Positions 51,184-59,273 of a stretch of 64,000 nt of DNA are shown piece by piece. Both the position numbers and the translations under genes were made by a program. A model generated the notes under the pieces. It was not told the DNA's origin. It was given only the letters and a program-made list of their open reading frames with translations, and searched no databases. The first letter of the stretch is position 1; the number at the start of each line of letters is the position of its first letter. The stretch spans positions 62,001 through 126,000 of the forward strand of contig NZ_JABWCU010000017.1 of the NCBI RefSeq assembly GCF_018491765.1. The letters run 5' to 3'. This DNA comes from Novosphingobium profundi (lineage in GTDB: Bacteria; Pseudomonadota; Alphaproteobacteria; Sphingomonadales; Sphingomonadaceae).

Positions 51184-52254
51184 TCACGTCTTGCGGCGTT
51201 TCGAAAGCCGCATCACGTAGCCGATGATCTCGGCGACGGCGGCGTAGTGCTCGACCGGGATCGGCCGATCGATGTCGACGCTGGCGTAGAGTGCACGCGC
51301 AAGCGGCGGGCTCTCGACGATCGGTACATTGGCCTCGGTCGCGATCTCGCGGATGCGCATGGCGATCGCGTCGACGCCCTTGGCGACCACCACCGGGGCG
51401 GCCATCGTGCCATGTTCATAGCGCAGGGCGACCGAGTAGTGCGTCGGGTTGGTGACGATGACGCTGGCGGTGGGCACGGCCGCCATCATGCGCCGGCGTG
51501 CACGCTCCATGCGGATCTGGCGGATGCGCGCCTTGATCTTGGGATCGCCCTCGCTCTGCTTGTACTCGTCCTTGATCTCCTGGAGCGTCATGCGCATGCG
51601 CTTCATGAAGGCCCGGCGCTGGTAGACGAAATCGAAGATCACCAGGGTCAGGACCACGAAGACCACCGCGCGCACCGCCTCGAAAGCCAGTGTGACCGCC
51701 GCCGAGCCCACCGCCGCCGGCGTATAGCCGACGATCTGGTCTAGGCCGGAGAGCCGGGGGCGCAGCACGAGAAAGACGGCAAGGCCGATGGCGCTGAACT
51801 TGGCGAGCGTCTTGGCGAACTCGACCAGCGCGCGCATGCCGAACAGACGCTTCAGGCCGGCAAACGGGTTGAGCTTGGACCAGCGCGGCGAAATGCGCGA
51901 CCAGCTGAGGGTCGGGCGGCCCTGGAGCAGGCCGGTCCCGATCGCACAGAGCATGAGCAGCGCGAGCACCGGCCACAAGGCCATTGCCCAGGCCAGCATC
52001 ACGCCCGCAATCATGCCTTGCGCGGTGTCGGTCGTCATCGGGTAGCCGTCGGCCCCGCCCCACAGTCGGGTGAAGAGCGTGAGAAACGCCGAACAGGCGC
52101 TCGCGCCGAGCCAGCCGGTGACGACCAGAACGCCCAGCATCATCGTGCCGTGGCGGACTTCGGCGGCCATGGCGACGTCGCCGCGCTTGCGCGCATCCTC
52201 GAGCCGCTTGTCGGTTGGTTCCTCGGTTTTCTGGTCGGAATCGGTATCCGCCAT
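51184..52254 (-). CDS. flhB: Flagellar export switch protein FlhB
   Basis: 356-residue inner-membrane export-gate component. After a charged N-terminus (TEEPTDKRLEDARKRGDV) come four hydrophobic segments (about 35-210). The cytoplasmic domain carries the self-cleavage motif NPTH (VIVTNPTHYSVAL, about residue 270) that switches secretion from hook to filament substrates. It follows fliR by four bases in a fliQ-fliR-flhB run, the common order. Confidence 0.97.
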   Translation of the reverse strand: MADTDSDQKTEEPTDKRLEDARKRGDVAMAAEVRHGTMMLGVLVVTGWLGASACSAFLTLFTRLWGGADGYPMTTDTAQGMIAGVMLAWAMALWPVLALLMLCAIGTGLLQGRPTLSWSRISPRWSKLNPFAGLKRLFGMRALVEFAKTLAKFSAIGLAVFLVLRPRLSGLDQIVGYTPAAVGSAAVTLAFEAVRAVVFVVLTLVIFDFVYQRRAFMKRMRMTLQEIKDEYKQSEGDPKIKARIRQIRMERARRRMMAAVPTASVIVTNPTHYSVALRYEHGTMAAPVVVAKGVDAIAMRIREIATEANVPIVESPPLARALYASVDIDRPIPVEHYAAVAEIIGYVMRLSKRRKT

Positions 52255-52258
52255 GAGG

Positions 52259-53029
52259 CTAGCTCCCCCAGCCCGAATTCATGAAATCGGCCATGGCCGC
52301 GGCGAAAGTCGTCAGGATCGTGCCGACGCAGGCGCCGAGCACAGCGAGGCCCAGCAGGAGATTGAGCGGCTGGGTGATGAAGAAGACCTGGATCGAGGGC
52401 GCCACGCGCGCGGCCAGCCCCAGGCCGATGTTGAACAGCGCGCCGTAGAGGATCAAAGGCGCGGCCAGGCTGAGCCCGAGCCCCATGGCCTGACCGGTGA
52501 CGTGAACGGCTAGGTCGGCGAAGTCGCCCGCCGGCGGCAGTCCGCCGACCGGAAACACATCGTAGGAATGGATGATCGAGGCGATCCACAAGTGGTGCAC
52601 GCCCAGCCCCATGCAAACAAGGAGTGCGGCCATGCCCAGCAGGCGTGCCAGCAGCGGCGTCTGCCCACCAAGCGAGGGATCGAAGACCAGCGCCGAGGCC
52701 AGACCGACCTGCTGCGTGGCCAGCGCACCCGCGATCGCGATCGCGCTGAACAACAGCTTGACGATCGTGCCCAGCGCAAGGCCCACCAGCATTTCGGAAA
52801 TCACCAGCATCGGCAGGTTCGCACCATCGCCCGCCAGCCCCGCAACGCGCGGCTCAAGAAGGCCGTAGAGGCCTGCGGTAAAGCCGAGCGCCATCAGCAG
52901 GCGGATCTGGGGCGGCACCGATTCGTCCGAGAAGGCCGGAAGAAGCATGAGCACCGCCCCGATCCGCACGAACAGCAAGAGAAAGCTCGTGGCGTCGATC
53001 GGCAGGGCCTGGAGGAGCGCGCTGTCCAC
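52259..53029 (-). CDS. fliR: Flagellar biosynthesis protein FliR
   Basis: 256-residue inner-membrane export-gate protein with about six hydrophobic segments. Family segments include RIGAVLMLLPAFSDESVPPQ near residue 27 and LGTIVKLLFSAIAIAGALATQQVG near 85 (only the core quoted: LFSAIAIAGALATQQVG). It starts with GTG at 53029, five bases after fliQ. It forms the core complex with FliP and FliQ, which are encoded beside it and about 1 kb away. Confidence 0.95.
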   Translation of the reverse strand: MDSALLQALPIDATSFLLLFVRIGAVLMLLPAFSDESVPPQIRLLMALGFTAGLYGLLEPRVAGLAGDGANLPMLVISEMLVGLALGTIVKLLFSAIAIAGALATQQVGLASALVFDPSLGGQTPLLARLLGMAALLVCMGLGVHHLWIASIIHSYDVFPVGGLPPAGDFADLAVHVTGQAMGLGLSLAAPLILYGALFNIGLGLAARVAPSIQVFFITQPLNLLLGLAVLGACVGTILTTFAAAMADFMNSGWGS

Positions 53030-53034
53030 TTGCG

Positions 53035-53298
53035 TCAGCCCGCGATGATCGCGTCGGCAATGCGGTCCATGAACGTGGCCAGCGAATGGCCGATCATGGG
53101 CAGGCTGACGAGCAGCACCGCGCCGATGATGATGATCTTGGGCACGAAAGTCAGGGTCATTTCCTGGACCTGGGTCAGGGCCTGCAGGAGGCCGATCGCC
53201 ACGCCCACGATGAGCGCAGCAACCAGCATCGGGCCCGCGATCGTGAGCACCAGCACCAGTGCGGCGCGGGCGATTTCAATGGCGTCATGTGGATCCAT
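53035..53298 (-). CDS. fliQ: Flagellar biosynthesis protein FliQ
   Basis: 87-residue export-gate protein with two transmembrane hairpin helices (about 15-40 and 50-75). The hallmark GLLQALTQVQEMTLTFVPK lies between them. A strong GGGAGG ribosome site precedes the ATG. It follows fliE by 33 bases and precedes fliR by five. Confidence 0.96.
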   Translation of the reverse strand: MDPHDAIEIARAALVLVLTIAGPMLVAALIVGVAIGLLQALTQVQEMTLTFVPKIIIIGAVLLVSLPMIGHSLATFMDRIADAIIAG

Positions 53299-53331
53299 CG
53301 CTGTACCTCCCGCGAGCCGGCCCGCCCGTCC

Positions 53332-53661
53332 TCAGACCTGCATCCGCATGATTTCGGAATAGGCGCTGACCACGCGGTCACGCACCGAGACAACCGTGTC
53401 GAGCGCGGTTTCGGCAGCGCCCATGGCGGTCACGACGTCGATCAGGTCGCCCTTGCCCGCGACCTGGCGCGCGCTTGCGGCTTCGGCGCTGCGCAGCGAA
53501 CCCGCCGCGTCGGTGACCATGCCCTGGACCAGCGAGGCGAAGCTGCCGCTCGCCTGCTCCGAACCGAGCGCCGAATTGGCGGACGTGGTGGGCTCGAGCG
53601 AGGAGGCAACCTGCATTGCACGGCCATAGGCGCTGGTGGCATCGAGAGTACCGATAGTCAT
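53332..53661 (-). CDS. fliE: Flagellar hook-basal body complex protein FliE
   Basis: 109-residue protein linking the MS ring to the rod. The C-terminal half carries the family pattern GKGDLIDVVTAMGAAETAL followed by VRDRVVSAYSEIMRMQV. The N-terminal half is low-complexity Ser/Ala. It lies 13 bases after flgC, the normal neighbour. Confidence 0.94.
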   Translation of the reverse strand: MTIGTLDATSAYGRAMQVASSLEPTTSANSALGSEQASGSFASLVQGMVTDAAGSLRSAEAASARQVAGKGDLIDVVTAMGAAETALDTVVSVRDRVVSAYSEIMRMQV

Positions 53662-53674
53662 CTTTGGCTAGTCC

Positions 53675-54082
53675 TTACTTGAGCAGGTCGATCGTGCGCG
53701 TGGTCATGCCGCGCGCGGATTCGATGGCGTTGAGATTGGCTTCGTACGAACGCTGTGCCGCCTTCATGTCCGCGACCTCGATCAGCGGATTGACATTGGG
53801 CTGGGCGACGTAGCCCTCGGCGTCAGCCGCCGGGCTGCCGGGCTGATAGACGCGGCCGAAGGCGGAAGTGTCGTTCTCGATCGAGGAGACCGAAACCCCG
53901 GTCGCGCCGGTGGAGCGGTCGAGCTCCTGGGTGAAGGTCGCGATCTTGCGGCGATAGGGGTCGCTCGTGGAGGAGGTCGCGACCGAGTCCGCGTTCGCCA
54001 GGTTCTCGGCGATGACGCGCATGCGCAGCGACTGGGCGCGCAGCCCGGACGCCGAGACATCGATAGAATTCTGCAGTTCCAT
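53675..54082 (-). CDS. flgC: Flagellar basal-body rod protein FlgC
   Basis: 135-residue proximal-rod protein. The N-terminal signature is SASGLRAQSLRMRVIAENLA (about 10-29) and the C-terminal heptad helix includes ADMKAAQRSYEANLNAIESA. It opens the minus-strand flgC-fliE-fliQ-fliR-flhB-flgI-flgJ-flgN run, divergent from the second FliN-like gene. A GCCTATAG motif and an inverted repeat lie in the 111-base spacer. Confidence 0.95.
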   Translation of the reverse strand: MELQNSIDVSASGLRAQSLRMRVIAENLANADSVATSSTSDPYRRKIATFTQELDRSTGATGVSVSSIENDTSAFGRVYQPGSPAADAEGYVAQPNVNPLIEVADMKAAQRSYEANLNAIESARGMTTRTIDLLK

Positions 54083-54117
54083 GCGGAAGTTTCCCTGCTG
54101 CCGTCATTGGCAGTCTC

Positions 54118-54138
54118 ACTATAGGCATTTTTTGCCTA
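54118..54138. promoter_or_regulatory. Inverted repeat and CCTATAG motif before flgC
   Basis: TAGGCA, five T, TGCCTA form a dyad in the flgC spacer. The left arm overlaps a minus-strand GCCTATAGT motif. It may be a regulator site controlling one or both divergent promoters. Confidence 0.45.
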
Positions 54139-54149
54139 GCTCCGGACTC

Positions 54150-54173
54150 TTCCTATATAATATTTCCTATAAC
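54150..54173 (+). promoter_or_regulatory. Tandem TTCCTATA motifs before the second FliN-like gene
   Basis: TTCCTATA occurs twice, 14 bases apart (54150 and 54164), with TATAATAT between. It ends about 20 bases before the start of the plus-strand gene and is the strongest form of the cluster motif. Confidence 0.5.
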
Positions 54174-54193
54174 GAGCCCGAAAGGAGACGCAC

Positions 54194-54427
54194 ATGTCCG
54201 TCCTCGAAGGCATACCCATCGACCTCTCGATCGTCCTGGGCTCGACCAGCCTGCCCATCCGCCAGGTGCTCAAGATGGGCCGCGGCGCGATGATCCCGCT
54301 CGACAGCCACCACGAAGATCCCACCCGCGTCTACGTCAACGACGAGCTGGTCGCGGAAGGCCGGATCCAGGTGAACGGCGAACTCATGTCGCTCGAAATC
54401 ACCCGCGTCCTCCAGCGCGAGCCCTGA
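54194..54427 (+). CDS. Short FliN/SpoA-domain protein
   Basis: 77-residue SpoA-domain protein (IPIDLSIVLGSTSLPIRQVLK, in part; then VNDELVAEGRIQVNGELMSLE). It is essentially a bare FliN C-domain without the N-terminal extension, and differs from the FliN encoded at 38495-38857. It could be an extra C-ring subunit or a FliM/FliN-type partner of FliP export. The family match is clear but the exact role is not. An AAAGGAG site precedes the ATG by six bases. fliO starts three bases after its stop, so it heads a fliN-like-fliO-fliP unit. Confidence 0.85.
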   Translation: MSVLEGIPIDLSIVLGSTSLPIRQVLKMGRGAMIPLDSHHEDPTRVYVNDELVAEGRIQVNGELMSLEITRVLQREP

Positions 54428-54430
54428 GCG

Positions 54431-54793
54431 ATGGACTTTCTTTCCATCCTGCGCACGCTGGGCGCGCTCCTTTTCGTCCTGGGCCTGCTTGTCGGCGGTC
54501 TCTGGGCGGTCCGGCGTTATGAACTGCGCATCCCATCGGAGATCCTGCCCAAGCTCGCGGGAAGCCTCGGGCGTCCGGTCCGCGAACGCCGCCTCGAACT
54601 CGTCGAGCGTCTCGCGATCGATACGCGCCGCTCGCTGGTTCTGGTGCGCCAGGACGGACTGGAATTTAGCCTCGTCATGGGGCCCGAAGGCCTGGTTCAG
54701 CTCGATCCCGCCAAGGGCCTCCCCGTTCCCTCTCCGGTCGCTAGTGACCCATCCGCCGCACCTGCCGGCGACAAGGAGGCAAACCTTGCCTAG
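54431..54793 (+). CDS. fliO: Flagellar biosynthesis protein FliO
   Basis: 120-residue protein with one N-terminal transmembrane helix (about 7-27) and a small cytoplasmic domain (RRLELVERLAIDTRRSLVLV) typical of FliO, which helps FliP assemble. It starts three bases after the FliN-like gene and overlaps the fliP start by eight bases. Confidence 0.87.
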   Translation: MDFLSILRTLGALLFVLGLLVGGLWAVRRYELRIPSEILPKLAGSLGRPVRERRLELVERLAIDTRRSLVLVRQDGLEFSLVMGPEGLVQLDPAKGLPVPSPVASDPSAAPAGDKEANLA

Positions 54794-55550
54794 TTCCTTC
54801 AAGCGTCCCTCGCTCGCGCTTCTCGCGGGCCTCGCCACTGGAAGCGCTCTGCTCCTGGTTCCGGACGCCGCCCTGGCACAGGCCGCTTCGGCCGCCGGCG
54901 CGCTGGGCGAAGGCTCGGTCTCGGGCCGGGTGATCCAGCTCGTCCTGATGATGACGGTGCTCAGCCTCGCGCCGGGCATCCTGATGACGATCACCTCGTT
55001 CACGCGCATCGTCGTCTCGCTCTCGCTTTTGCGTTCGGGCCTCGGCGTCCAGGGCGTGCCGCCCAACCCGGTGGTGATCAGCCTTGCCATGTTCCTGAGC
55101 TTCTTCGTGATGGCGCCGACCTTCAACGCAGCCTGGGACCAGGCGATCGTGCCCTACAACGCCGGGCAGATCGACGAAGGCACCGCGATCGAACGCGCCA
55201 GCGCCCCGTTCAAGAAGTTCATGCTCGGCCAGGTGCGCGAGGGCGACCTGGAGCTTTTCGTGTCGCTGTCGAACAAGGCCCCCAAAACCCGCGCCGAAGT
55301 CCCGATGACGACGCTGATGCCCGCCTTCATGATCTCCGAACTGCGCCGCGCCTTCGAGATCGGCTTCCTCCTGCTCCTCCCGTTCCTGGTAATCGACCTC
55401 GCGGTTGCCGCCGTGCTCATGGCAATGGGCATGATGATGCTGCCACCCGCGACGATTTCGCTGCCGATGAAGATCATCTTCTTCGTCCTCGTCGATGGCT
55501 GGGCGCTGGTGGCGGGCTCGCTGATCCGAAGTTTCGGGGCGGCCGGCTAA
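54786..55550 (+). CDS. fliP: Flagellar biosynthesis protein FliP
   Basis: 254-residue export-gate protein. A cleavable-type N-terminal signal (about 1-30) is followed by four transmembrane segments. Hallmarks are LSLAPGILMTITSFTRIVV (about residue 61), LGVQGVPPNPVVISLAMFL and GFLLLLPFLVIDLAVAAVLM. The TTG at 54786 was chosen because a perfect AGGAGG lies six bases upstream inside the end of fliO. A bidirectional terminator follows. Confidence 0.95.
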   Translation: MPSSFKRPSLALLAGLATGSALLLVPDAALAQAASAAGALGEGSVSGRVIQLVLMMTVLSLAPGILMTITSFTRIVVSLSLLRSGLGVQGVPPNPVVISLAMFLSFFVMAPTFNAAWDQAIVPYNAGQIDEGTAIERASAPFKKFMLGQVREGDLELFVSLSNKAPKTRAEVPMTTLMPAFMISELRRAFEIGFLLLLPFLVIDLAVAAVLMAMGMMMLPPATISLPMKIIFFVLVDGWALVAGSLIRSFGAAG

Positions 55551-55575
55551 GCCGGCACCCAGCTTTACCGACATA

Positions 55576-55617
55576 CGAAAAGGGCCGCCCGGAGCGTATC
55601 CGGAGCGGCCCTTTTCG
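55576..55617. terminator. Bidirectional intrinsic terminator between fliP and the FliL-like gene
   Basis: 13-bp perfect stem CGAAAAGGGCCGC/GCGGCCCTTTTCG, with an inner CCGGA/TCCGG stem. It separates the convergent fliP unit from the chemotaxis operon. Confidence 0.88.
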
Positions 55618-55635
55618 CGATCAAAGGACGCAGCC

Positions 55636-56073
55636 TCAGACCGGCCCAACCCGCGCGATCATCGCCTTGCGCACGGTGCCCTTGCCGTAGACCTCGACTG
55701 CCGCATCGACGAGCAGCGCGCGCAACGCGACGAGATCGGGAAGCTGCCCGTCAGGCCCGGCCGCGAGCGGACGGCGATAGGCGCGCATGTTGACCGCGTT
55801 GAGGAAGAACGGCAGGCGCGCCTGCACGTCTGCCACGCTGTCCGCCGCGACTTCGAGCTGGCTATCGATCGTCACGTAGCCCGCCAAGCGACCGTCCCTG
55901 GAGACAAGCGGGACCAGCAGGGTATCCACCGGAACATAGCCACTGGCCGCGGCATGCTTGAGCTTGCCCTCGAAGAGATCGGGGAAGAACCGAAGCGCTG
56001 CGTAGGCCCCGCCGGCACCGACGGGAAGTCCGATGAGAAGGAGGGCGACCCCGATCCCGATGCGTTTGATCAC
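55636..56073 (-). CDS. Membrane-anchored FliL-like protein
   Basis: 145-residue protein. An N-terminal transmembrane helix (about 5-28) is followed by a periplasmic domain (PLVSRDGRLAGYVTIDSQLEV, in part; LPFFLNAVNMRAYRRPL) ending in a predicted helix. The layout resembles FliL, which supports the stator, and its place after motB agrees. Primary sequence match is weak, so this is a tentative family call. It is last in the long minus-strand motility operon. Confidence 0.55.
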   Translation of the reverse strand: MIKRIGIGVALLLIGLPVGAGGAYAALRFFPDLFEGKLKHAAASGYVPVDTLLVPLVSRDGRLAGYVTIDSQLEVAADSVADVQARLPFFLNAVNMRAYRRPLAAGPDGQLPDLVALRALLVDAAVEVYGKGTVRKAMIARVGPV

Positions 56074-56111
56074 GTTTCTATGTCCTCACTCGTCGATGCG
56101 CGCCGAGGCGA

Positions 56112-56966
56112 TCAGAAGGAAAAGCTGGGATCACGCGGGAACGCGGATTTCTCGGCGTCCACGATGATCGTGATCCGGCGGTTCTCGGGGCGACCGGGAT
56201 CGTCGGGATAGACCGGGTCGGTAGCGCCCTTGGCGACGATCTGCGAGAAACGGTCCAGCGAAAGCCCTGCCCCCACCATTGCGGTGCGCGCGGCCAGCGC
56301 CCGGTCGGCCGAAAGCTGCCAGTTGCTGGCGCTCTGCCCGCCCACGCCGTCGGTATGCCCCTCGATCGCGATCTGCCCCCCGGTGCTGCCAAGGTCTTGG
56401 GCGATCCGGGTGAGCATCGTGCGCGCGAAACCGTTGAGACGCGCCGTTCCGCCTTCGAACATCGAACGCGCAGGCGTATCGAAGAGATGGATGCGCAACC
56501 CGTCGGGGCGCGCCTCGACCTGGTAGTTGGGCGCGGCATCGCGCGGATCGTCGGGCTTCTCGAGCGCAAGGCGCATTTCCTGCGCCATCACGCGCAGCGC
56601 GGCCTCGGGAACCCGCGCCTCACCGCCGCGCGCCACGCCCTCGGCGCCCGCCTCGCTGGCCGGCTGGCCCTTGGGCTTGGCGTCGTCGGACTGCGCCTTG
56701 CGGCTGTGCCCACCCTGCCCTGGCTGCGAACCGGGCTGGTTGCTCTGCGACTTGGGCACGGCCGTCGCGTCCGAAACCGGCGTGAAGTAGTCGGCAAGGC
56801 CGCGAAGGCGCTCCTTGTCCGGGTTCGACATCAACCAGAGCAGCATGAAGAAGGCCATCATGGCGGTCACGAAGTCGGCATAGGCCACCTTCCATGCGCC
56901 GCCATGCGGTGCGGCATGACCCGCCTTGCGCACCTTGCGAATGACAATGGGGCGATCCGAGGACAT
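56112..56966 (-). CDS. motB: Flagellar stator protein MotB
   Basis: 284-residue stator subunit. One transmembrane helix (about 28-47) contains the proton-path Asp in YADFVTAMMAFFMLLWLMS. A Gly/Gln/Ser/Pro-rich periplasmic linker (65-105) follows. The C-terminal OmpA-type peptidoglycan-binding domain (about 155-270) has IEGHTDGVGG and LSADRALAAR. motA lies at the other end of the same operon, about 6.5 kb upstream, rather than next to motB. Confidence 0.95.
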   Translation of the reverse strand: MSSDRPIVIRKVRKAGHAAPHGGAWKVAYADFVTAMMAFFMLLWLMSNPDKERLRGLADYFTPVSDATAVPKSQSNQPGSQPGQGGHSRKAQSDDAKPKGQPASEAGAEGVARGGEARVPEAALRVMAQEMRLALEKPDDPRDAAPNYQVEARPDGLRIHLFDTPARSMFEGGTARLNGFARTMLTRIAQDLGSTGGQIAIEGHTDGVGGQSASNWQLSADRALAARTAMVGAGLSLDRFSQIVAKGATDPVYPDDPGRPENRRITIIVDAEKSAFPRDPSFSF

Positions 56967-56992
56967 GACCTGTTACGTATCCTTACCTTGCT

Positions 56993-57298
56993 TCAGCCCA
57001 CGACGGCGCGGAGGCGTTCCTGCATGACCTGCAGGCGAACCTGCCCCAGCGAATGGCCGAAGTCCTGGCCTTCGGCGAGACGGTGGAGAAGCGCCGCGCT
57101 CTCGTCCACGTGCTGGGCGATGAGGTCGAACGACTGGAGCTGATCGACGTAGTCCAGCACGAAGCGCTCGTCGGCGATGATCACGCCGGCCAGCTCCTCG
57201 AGCAATCCGCACACGAGGCGCATTTCTTGCGCGATCGCGGTCATCAACCGGTCACGCGGTGTATCATCAAGAGCAGTCGACATTTCGGTCTCCGTCAT
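56993..57298 (-). CDS. Small helical protein, possible CheZ-like phosphatase
   Basis: 101 residues, all helix by appearance. No family could be named with certainty. The segment LQSFDLIAQHVDE (about residue 56) has the D-x-x-x-Q spacing seen in the catalytic helix of CheZ (DLTGQ), which removes phosphate from CheY. The protein is much shorter than CheZ. It lies between cheD and motB, its ATG overlapping the cheD stop by one base, in an operon with two cheY genes. The CheZ-like role is inferred from this motif and position only. Confidence 0.5.
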   Translation of the reverse strand: MTETEMSTALDDTPRDRLMTAIAQEMRLVCGLLEELAGVIIADERFVLDYVDQLQSFDLIAQHVDESAALLHRLAEGQDFGHSLGQVRLQVMQERLRAVVG

Positions 57299-57828
57299 CA
57301 AAACAATTCGAGTTCGCCGGAGCTTTCGGCTTCCACGACAGGCTTGACAGGTGCCACGGGGGGCAGCGGAACATCGCGCACGAGCGAGGATCGCACCCGC
57401 CCTTCGTAGGGCATGAACTCGACTTTGCGCGCTTGCGTGCCGCCAAGCTCGCAGCGGTCCAGCACGATCCCTTCGGTCTGAAGGAACTTGCGCGCGAACA
57501 GCCCGTTGCGCTGGCCGATGTCCCCAAGGTTGGCGACGATGCTGGCCCCGCCGTAGAGGTGGGCCCGCAGGCGCGAGCGCTGGGCGCCACGCTTCATCAG
57601 GCCGTTGATCAAGAGCTCCATCGCGTGGATGCCGTAGCGCGTCATCTCGGCCTTGGGCACGGGGTTGTCGTCCCCAGGCTCTCCCAGGAGGAAGTGGTTC
57701 ATGCCCCCCAACTTCGCCACCGGGTCGTGCAGGCACGCGGCCACGCACGAACCCAGCAGCGTGGAGATGACCAGCCCTGGCTCACCGGCGACATGGTGTT
57801 CGCCCTGGACAATGGGAACGCGGGCCAT
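57298..57828 (-). CDS. cheD: Chemoreceptor glutamine deamidase CheD
   Basis: 176-residue enzyme that deamidates glutamines of chemoreceptors and in some species binds CheC. The active-site Cys is in LLGSCVAAC (about residue 28) and the catalytic His in GGMNHFLLG (about residue 45). YGGASIVAN and the following RNGLFARKFLQ also match the family. The C-terminal 25 residues are variable. Five bases separate it from the cheY gene before it. Confidence 0.95.
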   Translation of the reverse strand: MARVPIVQGEHHVAGEPGLVISTLLGSCVAACLHDPVAKLGGMNHFLLGEPGDDNPVPKAEMTRYGIHAMELLINGLMKRGAQRSRLRAHLYGGASIVANLGDIGQRNGLFARKFLQTEGIVLDRCELGGTQARKVEFMPYEGRVRSSLVRDVPLPPVAPVKPVVEAESSGELELF

Positions 57829-57832
57829 GGCC

Positions 57833-58222
57833 TTAGGTCAGCTCACCAAAGACGCGCTCGATCTTTTCCTTCAGCGCGGCGGGCGCGAAAGGCTTGACCA
57901 CGTAGTTGTTGACCCCGAGCGCCGCCGCCTTCTGGACGACTTCCTTGTCGGCCGAGCCGGTGAGCATGATGAACACCGTCTTGCCGATGGTGCCATCGGC
58001 GCGGACGGCCTCGAGGAACTGAAGGCCATCCATGTCGGGCATGTTGTAGTCCGAGATGATCAGGTGGACACGGTCCGCCTTGACGGCCGGCAATGCCTCC
58101 ACCGCCGAGGGCTTGTCCCGGATGTCCTTGAAGCCCAGATCCTGCAGCGCACGACGGATCATCGCGCGCATACTCGTCTGGTCGTCGACCACCATTACCT
58201 TAATTGCAGACGCTGCCGGCAT
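57833..58222 (-). CDS. cheY: Response regulator CheY (first copy)
   Basis: 129-residue single receiver domain. The acidic pocket is VMVVDDQTS, the phosphorylated Asp is in IISDYNMPDMDG (about residue 59), the switch Thr is in MLTGSADK (about residue 89), and the Lys is in YVVKPFAP (about residue 111). This is the CheY that would contact FliM/FliN. A second receiver is encoded at 62843-63208; which one steers the motor is not decided by sequence. It lies 13 bases after cheB. Confidence 0.92.
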   Translation of the reverse strand: MPAASAIKVMVVDDQTSMRAMIRRALQDLGFKDIRDKPSAVEALPAVKADRVHLIISDYNMPDMDGLQFLEAVRADGTIGKTVFIMLTGSADKEVVQKAAALGVNNYVVKPFAPAALKEKIERVFGELT

Positions 58223-58235
58223 TATACCGCTCCAT

Positions 58236-59273
58236 TTACCGCCGGCATGCCGCGAGGATAGCCTCGGGCATGGCGGACAAATTGATCTCTTTCTCGACCG
58301 CGCCGAGTTCGAAGGCCGCTCGCGGCATGCCGTAGACCACGCAAGTCTCCTTGGTCTGGCCGAACGTCAGGGCACCCGCATCGCGCATCTCCTTGAGGCC
58401 CGCCGCGCCGTCCGAACCCATCCCGGTGAGGATGACACCGATCGCGCGCGACCCCAGAGCCGCCACCGAGGAGAACAGCACGTCGACCGAAGGCCGGTGC
58501 CCGCTCACGGGATCGGCGGCCACGAGCCGGATGGTGTTCCCGCTCGCCCCGGTCAGCTTCATGTGCCGTTCGCCGCCCGGCGCGATGTAGACGGTGCCGG
58601 GGGCCAGGTTCATCCCGTCCTCGGCCTCGACCACCCGGACCCCGGTCTCGCGGTCGAGACGGGCCGCGAAGCCCGTCGTGAACACCGCCGGCATGTGCTG
58701 GACGACCAGCACCGGAGGGCAGTTCGCGGGCAGCCCGCCGATCAGCGAGAACAGCGCCTCGACACCTCCGGTCGACGCACCGACCGCGATGATCATGTCG
58801 CGCATCGGACCCGAAGGCTTCTCGACGCGCTGCACCACCGGTTGCGGGCGGCTCGTGGTCGCGCGCACCGAAGAGCGCGCGGCCATCTTGACCTTCTTGC
58901 GCAGGAGCGCACCGTCCTGGGCGATCTCCAGCGGGTTGCCCGAAGGCTTGGCAATGCAGTCCACCGCGCCCAGGCGCAGCGCCTCGATGGTGGCCTCCGC
59001 CCCCCGCGCGGTCAGTGTCGAGCACATGACCACGGGCATCGGGCGAAGACGCATGATCCGCTCGAGAAACGAGAGGCCGTCCATCCCGGGCATCTCCACG
59101 TCGAGCGTGACGACATCGGGATTGAGCGCCTTGATCATCTCGCGCGCGGCGTGCGGTTCGGGCGCCATGCCCACGACCTCGATCTCGGGGTCCTGGCTCA
59201 GCAATTTGTTGAGCAGCGCGCGCATCGCCGCGCTGTCGTCGACGATGACGACCCTTGCGGTACGCTCGGTCAT
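58236..59273 (-). CDS. cheB: Chemotaxis methylesterase/deamidase CheB
   Basis: 345 residues. The receiver domain (about 1-125) has phosphorylatable Asp in VTLDVEMPGMDG. The C-terminal esterase (about 160-345) has the catalytic Ser in GASTGGVEAL, His in VQHMP and Asp in GMGSDGA. It removes methyl groups added by CheR. The ATG overlaps the cheR stop (ATGA); longer readings run through cheR. Confidence 0.96.
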   Translation of the reverse strand: MTERTARVVIVDDSAAMRALLNKLLSQDPEIEVVGMAPEPHAAREMIKALNPDVVTLDVEMPGMDGLSFLERIMRLRPMPVVMCSTLTARGAEATIEALRLGAVDCIAKPSGNPLEIAQDGALLRKKVKMAARSSVRATTSRPQPVVQRVEKPSGPMRDMIIAVGASTGGVEALFSLIGGLPANCPPVLVVQHMPAVFTTGFAARLDRETGVRVVEAEDGMNLAPGTVYIAPGGERHMKLTGASGNTIRLVAADPVSGHRPSVDVLFSSVAALGSRAIGVILTGMGSDGAAGLKEMRDAGALTFGQTKETCVVYGMPRAAFELGAVEKEINLSAMPEAILAACRR

